NCBI GenBank assembly: GCA_963716215.1
Contig: OY970298.1
Span: 3,100,001-3,164,000 of the forward strand
Source of the DNA: JACVRW01 sp963716215
Lineage (GTDB): Bacteria; Actinomycetota; Thermoleophilia; Solirubrobacterales; Thermoleophilaceae
DNA length: 64,000 nucleotides
Direction of reading: 5' to 3'
Shown: in pieces, positions 50,918-58,941 of the stretch
Numbering within the stretch: position 1 is the stretch's first letter
Layout of the letters: each line of letters opens with the position of its first letter
The notes under the pieces: model-generated
Seen by the model: only the letters and a program-made list of their open reading frames with translations
What the model was told of the DNA's origin: nothing
Databases searched by the model: none
Program-made: the position numbers and the translations under genes

Positions 50918-51922
50918 ATGCCCGTGCGCATCGGCTACAAGGCCTCGGCCGAGCAGTTCGACCCGGCCACGCTGCTCGAGTTCACCGTGGAGGCAGAGCG
51001 GCGCGGGTTCGAGATCGCCGCGGTGTCCGACCATTTTCAGCCGTGGCGCCACACGGGCGGCCACTCGCCGGCGGCCCTGCCCTGGCTGGGCGCGGCCGGT
51101 CAGCGCACGTCCAGCCTCGTGCTCGGCACGAGCGTGCTCACGCCCACGCTGCGCTACCACCCCTCGGTCGTGGCGCAGGCGTTCGCCACGCTCGCCTGCC
51201 TCACGCCCGGCCGGGTGTTCCTCGGGCTCGGCACCGGCGAGGCGATGAACGAGACGCCGGTCACCGGCGGCGAGTTCCCGGGCCGCAAGGAGCGTCGCCT
51301 ACGGCTGGCCGAGGCGATCGAGCTGATGCGGCGCCTCTGGACCGAGGAGCGGGTGGACTTCGAGGGCGACTTCTACCGCACGCGCAAGGCCACCATCTAC
51401 GACCGGCCCGACGACCCGGTGCCGATCTACGTGGCGGCGTCCGGCCCGCTGGCAGCCAAGCTCGCCGGCCGCGTGGGCGACGGCTTCATCTGCACGAGCG
51501 GCAAGGACCCGGCGCTGTACGACGACCTGCTGGCGAAGGTCGTGGAGGGCGCCGAGGCCGCCGGACGCGACCCGGCTGCGATCCGGCACATGATCGAAAT
51601 CAAGGTGTCTTACGACCGCGACCGCGAGCTGGCGACCACCAACACGCACCCCTGGGCTGCCCTGGCGCTGAAGCCGGAGCAGAAGGAGGGCATCGAGGAC
51701 CCGATCGAGATGGAGCGCGTGGCCGACGCCAACCTCGACCAGGCGCCGAGCCGGTTCATCTGCTCCGACGACCCCGAGGAGGTCGTGGAGAGGATCGGCG
51801 AGTACGTGCAGCTCGGCTTCGAGGAGCTGGTGCTGCACGCGCCGGGCCCCGACCAGGGCCGCTTCCTCGAGCAGTTCAGCACCGACGTGCTACCGCTCCT
51901 GAGGGATAGATTCTCCTCATGA
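50918..51922 (+). CDS. fgd: F420-dependent glucose-6-phosphate dehydrogenase
   Basis: 334-residue luciferase-like TIM barrel. GYKASAEQFDP at the start and VSDHFQPWRHTGGHSP are the signature of F420-dependent glucose-6-phosphate dehydrogenases; the active His is in SDHF. TPTLRYHPSVVAQAFATL and GSGEA-like GLGTGEAMNE follow. It reduces F420 to F420H2 with glucose-6-phosphate, feeding F420H2-dependent reductases. Its TGA overlaps the ATG of the next SDR, and cofD, cofC and cofE follow. Confidence 0.9.
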   Translation: MPVRIGYKASAEQFDPATLLEFTVEAERRGFEIAAVSDHFQPWRHTGGHSPAALPWLGAAGQRTSSLVLGTSVLTPTLRYHPSVVAQAFATLACLTPGRVFLGLGTGEAMNETPVTGGEFPGRKERRLRLAEAIELMRRLWTEERVDFEGDFYRTRKATIYDRPDDPVPIYVAASGPLAAKLAGRVGDGFICTSGKDPALYDDLLAKVVEGAEAAGRDPAAIRHMIEIKVSYDRDRELATTNTHPWAALALKPEQKEGIEDPIEMERVADANLDQAPSRFICSDDPEEVVERIGEYVQLGFEELVLHAPGPDQGRFLEQFSTDVLPLLRDRFSS

Positions 51923-52761
51923 GCCTCGAGGGTCGTGTCATGTTCATGTCCGGCGGGAGCCGCGGAATCGGCCTCGCGATCGCGCTCCGGGCCGCGCGCG
52001 ACGGCGCCAAGGTGGCGCTGATGGCAAAGACCGCGGAGCCGCATCCCAAGCTGCCCGGCACGGTCTTCACGGCCGCCGAGGAGATCGAGGCGGCCGGCGG
52101 CGAGGCGCTCCCGATCGTCGGCGACATCCGCGACGCCGAGGCCGTCGAGGCCGCCGCGGCGCAGACCGCTGAGCACTTCGGCGGCATCGACCTGGTGGTG
52201 AACAACGCCAGCGCGATCAACCTCTCCCCCATGCGCGAGCTGCCCGTCAAGCGCTTCGACCTGATGCAGCAGATCAACGCGCGCGGCACGTTCGTCGTCT
52301 CGCAGGCCTGCCTGCCGTTCCTGCGCGAGTCCGATCACCCGCACGTGCTCACGCTCTCGCCGCCGCTGTCGGTCGATTCGCGCTGGCTGGTCGCCCACAG
52401 CGCGTACACGCTGTCGAAGATGGGCATGACGATGATCACGCTCGGACTGGCCGCGGACGAGGCGGAGGCCGGGATCGCCGCGAACTGCCTCTGGCCGCGC
52501 ACGATCATCGCGACCGCGGCGGTCCAGAACCTGCTCGGCGGCGACGAGGCGATGGCGCGCGCACGCACGCCCGACATCTATGCGGACGCCGCCTACCACG
52601 TGCTGATCCGCGACCCGCGTGCCTGCACCGGCAACACCTTCATCGACGACGAGGTGCTGGCCGAAGCCGGGATCACCGATCTGAGCGGCTACTCGGCCGA
52701 GGGCGCCGACCTGGTGCTCGACATCTTCGTCGACGGCTGGCCGGAGGGCGTGCCGGCCTGA
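51919..52761 (+). CDS. SDR (HSDL2-like) oxidoreductase
   Basis: 280-residue SDR of the hydroxysteroid dehydrogenase-like 2 group: GGSRGIGLAIALRAARDGAKVAL, KTAEPHPKLPGT, VNNASAINLSP and YTLSKMGMTM. The LSPP stretch in place of a catalytic Ser motif and WPRTIIATAAVQN are typical of this group. The 4-bp overlap with fgd and short gap to cofD put it in the F420 operon; an F420 or steroid/lipid link is inference. Confidence 0.8.
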   Translation: MSLEGRVMFMSGGSRGIGLAIALRAARDGAKVALMAKTAEPHPKLPGTVFTAAEEIEAAGGEALPIVGDIRDAEAVEAAAAQTAEHFGGIDLVVNNASAINLSPMRELPVKRFDLMQQINARGTFVVSQACLPFLRESDHPHVLTLSPPLSVDSRWLVAHSAYTLSKMGMTMITLGLAADEAEAGIAANCLWPRTIIATAAVQNLLGGDEAMARARTPDIYADAAYHVLIRDPRACTGNTFIDDEVLAEAGITDLSGYSAEGADLVLDIFVDGWPEGVPA

Positions 52762-52766
52762 CGGTC

Positions 52767-53661
52767 GTGCTGTTGTCGGGCGGCACCGGGGGCGCCAAGC
52801 TCGCCCGCGGCCTGCTGGACGAGTGCGATGACCTCGTGGTGGTCGCCAACACCGGCGACGACGCGGAGGTGCACGGCGTGCACGTGTCGCCGGACCCCGA
52901 CCTGGTCGCCTATTGGCTGGCCGACGAGATCGACGAGCGCGGCTACGGGCTCCGGGGCGACAGCTGGCGTGTGATGGACGCGCTCGAGGCGGCCGGGCGA
53001 CCGGCCTGGTTCCGGCTCGGCGATCGCGACCTCGCGATGTGCCTGATCCGCACGGAGCAGCTGCGCGCCGGCCGCCGTCTGACCGAGGCGCACGCCGCCG
53101 TGGTCGCGGCCCTCGGGGTGGACGCACGGGTGCTGCCGATGGCCGACGAGCCGGTCGCGACCCGGGTGCGCCACGGAGGTCGCGTGCTGCCGTTCCAGGA
53201 GTACATGATCGTCGAGGGCGCCGCCCCGCCGGTGGAGGGCGTGGAGCTGGACGGCGTCGAGCGCGCCCGGCCCACAGCCGACGTGCTCGCGGTGCTGGCC
53301 GAGGCGGACCTGATCGTGATCGGCCCGTCCAACCCGGTCATCTCGATCGGCCCGATCCTCGCCGTGCCCGGCATGCGCGAGGCGCTCGCCGGCGCGCCGG
53401 CGCCGGTGGTCGGCGTCAGCCCGTTCGTGGACGGCCGCTCGATCAAGGGGCCGAGCGAGCACTTCTGCGCCTGGGCCGGGCATCGAGCCGAGCGCCGCCG
53501 GCGTCGCGCGCGCCTACGCGGACGTGCTCGACGCGATCGTGGCCGACGAGCCAGGCGGCGACCTCCCCCAGCTCGTGACCGACACGCTGATGGACGACCT
53601 GCCGCGAATGCGGCAGTTGGCACGAAAGATCCTGGACTTTGGGGGCACTCTGGCCGCGTGA
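52767..53661 (+). CDS. cofD: CofD/FbiA 2-phospho-L-lactate transferase, frameshifted as given
   Basis: Transfers the phospholactyl or phosphoenolpyruvyl group to FO, making (dehydro)F420-0. LLSGGTGGAKLARGL, VVANTGDDAEVHGVHVSPDPD and FVDGRSIKGPSEHF are family signatures. Near 53472-53481 the frame breaks: WAG then nonsense, while the +1 frame continues IEPSAAGVARAYADVLDAIV to a TGA at 53659-53661. An extra G in CCGGG at 53476-53480 explains it. The joined protein would be about 297 residues, normal for CofD. A sequencing error is likely since F420 needs this gene. Start GTG. Confidence 0.8.
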
Positions 53662-53716
53662 GCCCAACCGAACCGATACCTCGCGGTAGTCTCGGCAGCC
53701 CGCAGCGGATCACCGA

Positions 53717-54397
53717 ATGAGCACGATCGCGATCCTCCCCGTCAAGAGCTTTGGCGCCGCGAAGCAGCGCCTTGGTTCCGCGCTTGGCGCCGGCTCCCGA
53801 CAGGCGCTCGCTCAGGCGATGTTCTCGGACGTGCTGGCATCACTGCGGCGCGTACCCGGGCTCGACTCCGTGGTGGTCGTGACCGCCGACCGGGTGGCCG
53901 AGGCGGCCGCGCTCGGCGAGCGCGTGCACGTGCTGAAGGACACCGAGCAGACGGGCCAATCGGCCGCCGCGCTGATCGGGATCCGCTACGCGCAGGAGAG
54001 CGGCTTCGCGCAGGTCCTGCTCGTGCCCGGCGACACGCCGCTGCTGGACCCCGGCGAAGTGGCCGGGCTGCTCCGTCGCAGCGACCCGGGCGTGGTGATC
54101 GTGCCCGACCGCCACGGCGAGGGCACGAACGCGCTGCTGCTGACCCCGCCGGACGCGATCGAGCCGTCGTTCGGGCCCGGCAGCTGCGAGCGCCACGCCG
54201 CGGCCGCGAGCGCGGCCGGGGTCTCGTGCACGGTGGAGCGGGTGCCGACGCTGTCGCTCGACATCGACACCGGCCAGGACCTCGAGGTGCTGGTCGCGCT
54301 GCTCGAGGGCAGGCGCGGCCACGCCCCCTCCACGCGCGGCGCGCTGCGCCAGCTGGACCGTTCGCGCGCGTGGCGGCGGCCACCGGTGCCGGCCTAG
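53717..54397 (+). CDS. cofC: CofC/FbiD guanylyltransferase for F420 synthesis
   Basis: 226-residue nucleotidyltransferase that makes the GPP-activated lactate or PEP precursor (LPPG or EPPG). The N-terminal ILPVKSFGAAKQRLG is the nucleotide-binding signature; LVPGDTPLLDP and PDRHGEGTNALLL are conserved; FGPGSCERHAA follows. It lies between cofD and cofE, spacing 55 and 18 bp, in the same operon. Actinobacterial FbiD uses PEP; which is used here cannot be told from sequence. Confidence 0.9.
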   Translation: MSTIAILPVKSFGAAKQRLGSALGAGSRQALAQAMFSDVLASLRRVPGLDSVVVVTADRVAEAAALGERVHVLKDTEQTGQSAAALIGIRYAQESGFAQVLLVPGDTPLLDPGEVAGLLRRSDPGVVIVPDRHGEGTNALLLTPPDAIEPSFGPGSCERHAAAASAAGVSCTVERVPTLSLDIDTGQDLEVLVALLEGRRGHAPSTRGALRQLDRSRAWRRPPVPA

Positions 54398-54415
54398 CGA
54401 TCTAGCCTTCCGCGG

Positions 54416-55162
54416 GTGCTGTCCCTACGCGCGCTCGACGCGCTGCCCGACGTAACCGCGGACGACGACCTGGCCGCGCTGATCGCGGAGGCGGCGCCTG
54501 CCGACCTCGGCGACGGCGACGTCCTGATCATCGCCCACAAGGTCGTATCGAAGGCCGAGGGGCGCGTACGCCAGCTCGAGCGGATCGAGCCCGGCGAGCG
54601 CGCGGTGGAGCTGGCCGCGGAGCACCGCAAGGACGCGCGGCTGGTGCAGGCGGTGCTGGACGAGTCGGCCCAGGTGCTGCGCGCCCGCGACGGCGTGCTG
54701 ATCTGCGAGACCCACCACGGCTTCGTGTGCGCGAACGCCGGCGTCGACCAGTCCAACGCGTCCAGCCCGGGCGAGCTGATCCTGCTACCGGCCGACCCCG
54801 ACGGCTCGGCGCGGCGCCTCCGCGCCGGGATCGCCGCGCAGCGCGGGGTCCGCCCCGCGATCGTCGTGGCGGACTCCTTCGGCCGGCCCTGGCGGCTGGG
54901 GCAGACCGACATCGCGCTCGGCTCGGCTGGCCTGCTCGCGCTCGACGAGTGGAGCGGCCGCGCCGACGCCTACGGCCGCGAGCTGCACGCCACCTCGATC
55001 GCGGTTGCCGACTCCGCCGCCGCAGCGGCGGACCTCGCCCGCACCAAGGACTCGCGCCGCCCTGTCGTGCTGGTGCGGGGCCTGGACCGCTACGTGACCG
55101 CCGACGACGGGCCCGGCGCGGCCGGCCTGCGACGCTCGCGCGAGCAGGATCTGTTCCGCTAG
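54416..55162 (+). CDS. cofE: CofE F420-0:gamma-glutamyl ligase, single domain
   Basis: 248 residues. IIAHKVVSKAEGRV, the acidic GVDQSNAS loop and VVADSFGRPWRLGQTDIALGSAG are the GTP/metal-binding signatures of CofE. Adds the poly-gamma-glutamate tail to F420-0. Mycobacterial FbiB has a C-terminal nitroreductase domain that reduces dehydro-F420-0; here the protein stops after the ligase domain, as in archaeal CofE. Start GTG 54416. Confidence 0.9.
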   Translation: MLSLRALDALPDVTADDDLAALIAEAAPADLGDGDVLIIAHKVVSKAEGRVRQLERIEPGERAVELAAEHRKDARLVQAVLDESAQVLRARDGVLICETHHGFVCANAGVDQSNASSPGELILLPADPDGSARRLRAGIAAQRGVRPAIVVADSFGRPWRLGQTDIALGSAGLLALDEWSGRADAYGRELHATSIAVADSAAAAADLARTKDSRRPVVLVRGLDRYVTADDGPGAAGLRRSREQDLFR

Positions 55163-55204
55163 CTGTAGCGTCCCGGGTGACTCGAACGGAGCACGGAGGG
55201 GCAG

Positions 55205-56704
55205 ATGGCGACACAAGAGATCACGGACGTTCGCCTGCTGGACAACTACGTGGGCGGAGAGTGGACCCCATCGACCTCGTCGGAGGTGCTGCCGGTCCTG
55301 AATCCGGCGACCGGCGACGCGCTCGCCCGGGTGCCGCTCTCGTCTGCGGCGGACCTCGACGCGGCGGTGGCCGCAGCGCGCGCCGCGCTGCCGGCGTGGC
55401 GCGCCGTATCGGTGATCGAGCGCGCACGGCGCCTGTTCGCCCTGCGTGAGCTACTCGACGGGCGCCGCGAGGACCTGGCGCGCTCGGTGACGATGGAGAT
55501 GGGCAAGACGATCGGCGACGCGCGGGCCGAGGTGGCTCGCATGATCGAGATGATCGAGGCCGCGTGCGCAGTGCCGACGACGATGCAGGGCCGCATCCTC
55601 GAGGACGTGTCGCGCAACGTGGACGCCGAGACCGTGCGGCAGCCGGTCGGCGTGTGCGCCGCGATCGTTCCGTTCAACTTCCCCGCGATGGTGCCGTTCT
55701 GGTTCCTGCCGTTCGCGATCGCGTGCGGCAACAGCTTCATCCTGAAGCCGTCGGAGCAGGTGCCGATGACCCAGCAGATCGCCTTCGAGATGCTGGACCG
55801 CCTCGACCTGCCGGCCGGTGTTGTCAACCTGGTCAACGGCGGGCGCGAGATCGTGGAGGGCATCCTCGACCACCCCGGCATCGATGCGGTCTCCTTCGTG
55901 GGCTCCGCGCCCGTCGCGCGCATCGTCTATGAGCGCGCCGCCAAGTCCGGGAAGCGAGTGCAGGCGCTGGGCGGGGCCAAGAATCACATGGTGGTGCTGC
56001 CCGACGCCGTGATCGACAAGACGGTGGCCGGGCTGATCGGATCCGCGTTCGGCGCCGCCGGTCAGCGCTGCATGGCCGGGTCGGTGGTGGTCACGGTGGG
56101 CGACGCCCACGACCAGCTGATGCCACCGTTGCGCGAAGCCGCCGCCGCGCTCAAGGTCGGCGATGGCCTCGACGAGCAGTCCCAGCTCGGCCCGGTCGTG
56201 TCCGAGCAGGCCCGCGACCGCATCGTGGACGCGATCGAGCGCGGCGTCGACGAGGGCGCCGAGCTGGCGCTCGACGGCCGCGAGACCGGCGGCGAGGGCT
56301 GCTTCCTCGGCGCGACAATCCTCGACGGCGTCACGCCCGAGATGGAGGCCGCCCGCGAGGAGATCTTCGGCCCGGTGCTGTCGGTCGTGCAGGCCGGCAC
56401 CCTCGACGAGGCGATCGAGATCGTGAACAGCTCGCGCTTCGGCAACGGCGTGTCGATCTTCACGGAGTCCGGAGCGTCGGTCCGTCGCTTCCGCCACGAG
56501 GTCCAGGCCGGCATGATCGGCGTGAACATCGGAGTCGCCGCGCCGGTGGCGTTCTTCCCGTTCTCCGGCTGGAAGGACTCCTTCCTCGGCGACCTGCACG
56601 CCCACGGCACCGACGCGGTCGACTTCTACACACGCAAGAAGACCGTCACGAGCCGCTGGTTCTCCAGCGGCCAGGGCACCGGCCCGTACTTCGTGGAGAG
56701 CTAG
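55205..56704 (+). CDS. mmsA: methylmalonate-semialdehyde dehydrogenase (CoA-acylating)
   Basis: 499 residues of the aldehyde dehydrogenase superfamily. The catalytic Cys lies in GAAGQRCMAGSVVV, characteristic of MmsA/IolA; ALGGAKNHMVVLPDA and PFNFPAMVPFWFLPFAIACGNSF are also typical. It converts methylmalonate semialdehyde or malonate semialdehyde to propionyl- or acetyl-CoA in valine or inositol breakdown. A GGAGGGGCAG-type ribosome site lies before ATG 55205. It is 42 bp past cofE, possibly co-transcribed. Confidence 0.9.
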   Translation: MATQEITDVRLLDNYVGGEWTPSTSSEVLPVLNPATGDALARVPLSSAADLDAAVAAARAALPAWRAVSVIERARRLFALRELLDGRREDLARSVTMEMGKTIGDARAEVARMIEMIEAACAVPTTMQGRILEDVSRNVDAETVRQPVGVCAAIVPFNFPAMVPFWFLPFAIACGNSFILKPSEQVPMTQQIAFEMLDRLDLPAGVVNLVNGGREIVEGILDHPGIDAVSFVGSAPVARIVYERAAKSGKRVQALGGAKNHMVVLPDAVIDKTVAGLIGSAFGAAGQRCMAGSVVVTVGDAHDQLMPPLREAAAALKVGDGLDEQSQLGPVVSEQARDRIVDAIERGVDEGAELALDGRETGGEGCFLGATILDGVTPEMEAAREEIFGPVLSVVQAGTLDEAIEIVNSSRFGNGVSIFTESGASVRRFRHEVQAGMIGVNIGVAAPVAFFPFSGWKDSFLGDLHAHGTDAVDFYTRKKTVTSRWFSSGQGTGPYFVES

Positions 56705-56712
56705 GCGGCGCG

Positions 56713-57489
56713 CTACCCGCCGATCGGGGCACGCGGGTTCGTACCCCAGAAGATCTGTGTGCCCACCATGCCCACGAGGTGGACGAGCACGGTGTTCAAC
56801 ACCATCGACTTCGCGGTCGCCGTGCCCACGCCGACCGGGCCACCGGACGCGTGGTAGCCGTAGTAGCACCCCACCAGCACGATCACCGTTGCCATGGCCA
56901 TCGCCTTGATCAGGCTGTAGAGCAGGTCGGGAGGGTTCTGGAACATCCAGAAGATGACGAAGTACCCCCCGGCAGATACCTCCGCCACCTGCTCGACGAC
57001 GGCCAGGTACGAGGCGAGAAAACCGGCGCCCACCGCTCCGATGTAGACCGCGGGCAGCACGAGCCAGGCACCCAGCAGCCGCGTGGCGCAGAGGAACGTG
57101 ATCGAGGAGATGCCCATCACCTCGAGAGCGTCGATCTCGTCGGAAATCCGCATCGCGCCGATCTCGGCGACCAGTCCGGTGCCGACCTTGGCGGACATCA
57201 TGTAGCCGAATGCGTACGGCATGATCTCGCGCAGGTCGCACCACGCCGCGAAAGTGCCTGCGTTGGAGGGCGCACCGACGCTGCGGCTGAAGTAGGCGCC
57301 CTCTATGCCGCACTGGAGCCCGAGGATGAACGCAAGGCCCCAGATCACCATCGCGGAGCCGAGGATCAGGATGCCGGCCTGGCGCAGAGCCTCGCCGAAG
57401 AACCGGAACACGCGGCCGTCGAATATCTCAGCCACCACCCGCGCCGAGAACTTGCCGATGTCGCCAAGCGAGGCGATCCAGCCGGTCAC
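56713..57489 (-). CDS. MlaE/YrbE-type ABC permease (second of pair)
   Basis: 258 residues, about five to six helices. The MlaE domain is clear: LVAEIGAMRISDEIDALEVMGISSITFL is the conserved cytoplasmic loop that meets the ATPase. The start GTG overlaps the upstream permease stop by 4 bp (GTGA). In actinobacteria such pairs (YrbEA/YrbEB) precede six mce genes for lipid import; none follows here because mmsA is convergent 9 bp away. Confidence 0.85.
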   Translation of the reverse strand: MTGWIASLGDIGKFSARVVAEIFDGRVFRFFGEALRQAGILILGSAMVIWGLAFILGLQCGIEGAYFSRSVGAPSNAGTFAAWCDLREIMPYAFGYMMSAKVGTGLVAEIGAMRISDEIDALEVMGISSITFLCATRLLGAWLVLPAVYIGAVGAGFLASYLAVVEQVAEVSAGGYFVIFWMFQNPPDLLYSLIKAMAMATVIVLVGCYYGYHASGGPVGVGTATAKSMVLNTVLVHLVGMVGTQIFWGTNPRAPIGG

Positions 57490-58292
57490 TTGATCACAGA
57501 GATCTCCGGATGGGTGGCCAGCAGCGTCTGGGTGAAGACGTAGTTGAACGCGAAGATCGCCAGGAACTCGATCACCACGCCCTGGTTGACGGCCTTGCCC
57601 ACCCCTTCGGCTCCGCCCGAGGCCGTCATCCCCTTGTAGCAGGAGACGACGGCGATGATCGCGCCGAACATGGTGGTCTTCACGACCGATCCCCACAGAT
57701 CCGGCACCGAGGCGTTGTTCAGCAGCGTCGCGAAGAAGGGCCCCAGTGGCGCGTCGAAGCTGAGCGTCGCCAGAACGCCTCCGGTGATCCCGAAGCAGAT
57801 GGCATACAGGTTGAACAGGCCCGTGACGATCATCAGCGCGAGGAAGCGCGGCACGACCAGGTTCTTGATCGGGTCGACCCCGAGCACCTGCAGGGCGTCG
57901 AGCTCCTCGCGGATCTTGCGAGCGCCGAGATCGGCGGTGATCGCCGTTCCGCCGACGCCGGCCATGATGATCGCCGTAACGTTGGGCGCGAACTCGCGAA
58001 TCGACGCCAGCACGAAGAACCCGCCGAGCCGGTCGATCGCGCCGAACAGGACGAGGAAGTTGCCCGCCTGCAGCCCAGGTGCGCCGTAGCTCACCGCCAG
58101 CATCGAAACGGTCAGCGGCATCCAGCAGAGGCGCAGCATAAACAGGAACTGCTGGACGAACTCGGTCCCGTAAGGGTAGGGCGGCCGCACCGCGGAAACC
58201 ACGGTCTTGCCGGTGAGGATGATCATCTCGCCTACCTGCTCGAGTAGCCCCTTGGTGGGAAGAAACACCCGGTCGGCAGCCACCCGTACCAT
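57486..58292 (-). CDS. MlaE/YrbE-type ABC permease (first of pair)
   Basis: 268 residues with the MlaE fold: VGGTAITADLGARKIREELDALQVLGVDP is the coupling loop, followed by the conserved VVPRFLALMIVTGLF. It forms the membrane part of a lipid ABC transporter with the next gene; the ATPase and Mce proteins are elsewhere or missing. Start 58292 (ATG). It shares the 76-bp divergent promoter region with the GntR regulator, which may control it. Confidence 0.85.
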   Translation of the reverse strand: MVRVAADRVFLPTKGLLEQVGEMIILTGKTVVSAVRPPYPYGTEFVQQFLFMLRLCWMPLTVSMLAVSYGAPGLQAGNFLVLFGAIDRLGGFFVLASIREFAPNVTAIIMAGVGGTAITADLGARKIREELDALQVLGVDPIKNLVVPRFLALMIVTGLFNLYAICFGITGGVLATLSFDAPLGPFFATLLNNASVPDLWGSVVKTTMFGAIIAVVSCYKGMTASGGAEGVGKAVNQGVVIEFLAIFAFNYVFTQTLLATHPEISVIK

Positions 58293-58300
58293 TCTGGTGT

Positions 58301-58343
58301 GCTATCACAGCTATGGCACAGCTGCAAGCTGCGCTGGTACAGC
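58301..58343. repeat. repeated half-sites in the YrbE/GntR divergent promoter
   Basis: GCTATCACAGC (58301-58311), GCTATGGCACAGC (58310-58322) and GCTGGTACAGC (58333-58343) share GCT-N-ACAGC in direct orientation between two divergent genes. They are candidate binding half-sites of the GntR-family protein. Confidence 0.4.
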
Positions 58344-58368
58344 CACACAGTGAGGTAGCCTGTGCACG

Positions 58369-58941
58369 ATGCCCCGGCGGCTGGTCCTGGCAGTCGATCG
58401 CAGCGCCGATGTCCCGCTCGGCGCCCAGCTGGCGCGCAGCGTCCGGGATGCCCTGCGCGATGGCACGCTGTCACCGGGCGATCGGCTACCCAGCGTCCGG
58501 GCCTTGGCCGAGGCGGCCGGCGTGAACGTCAACACCGCTCGGACCGTCTACGCGCGCCTCGAGTCGGAGGGGATCGTGACCAGCGAGCAGGGCCGCGGCA
58601 CATTCGTGACCGGTCCGCCAAGCGACGAGGCGGCCACCCGACGCGAGCTTCGCGGGCAGATCGCCCAGCTCGAGGCGGCGCTGGTGCGGCTCCCTCCGCC
58701 GCCTGCCCTGGCGGACGAGCGCTCGACCGTGCGGCGGGCGAGGCCTGCGCTCCTCTCGACAGAGGGGCTCGAGGCCGTGCGCGACGACCTGTTGGCGCGG
58801 CTGGACGAGCTCGACGCTCAGCGATCGGCGGTGCTGCAGCGGCTCGAGCAGCTCGGGGTCGAGGACGTGGGATCCAAAGCCCGCTCGCCCCGTGCCACGC
58901 CAAGCCTGGCCGGGGCCCGGATCAGGTGGGTCGGGGCCTAG
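58369..58941 (+). CDS. GntR-family regulator, YtrA-like
   Basis: 190 residues. The N-terminal wHTH (VPLGAQLARSVRDALRDGTLSPGDRLPSVRALAEAAGVNVNT) is classic GntR; the short C-terminal part (about 110 residues, coiled, Arg/Glu/Leu-rich) lacks a large effector domain, as in the YtrA subfamily that often controls ABC transporters. It is divergent from the YrbE permeases, fitting their control. The 3' end overlaps the convergent PhoX-like gene by 20 bp. Confidence 0.8.
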   Translation: MPRRLVLAVDRSADVPLGAQLARSVRDALRDGTLSPGDRLPSVRALAEAAGVNVNTARTVYARLESEGIVTSEQGRGTFVTGPPSDEAATRRELRGQIAQLEAALVRLPPPPALADERSTVRRARPALLSTEGLEAVRDDLLARLDELDAQRSAVLQRLEQLGVEDVGSKARSPRATPSLAGARIRWVGA

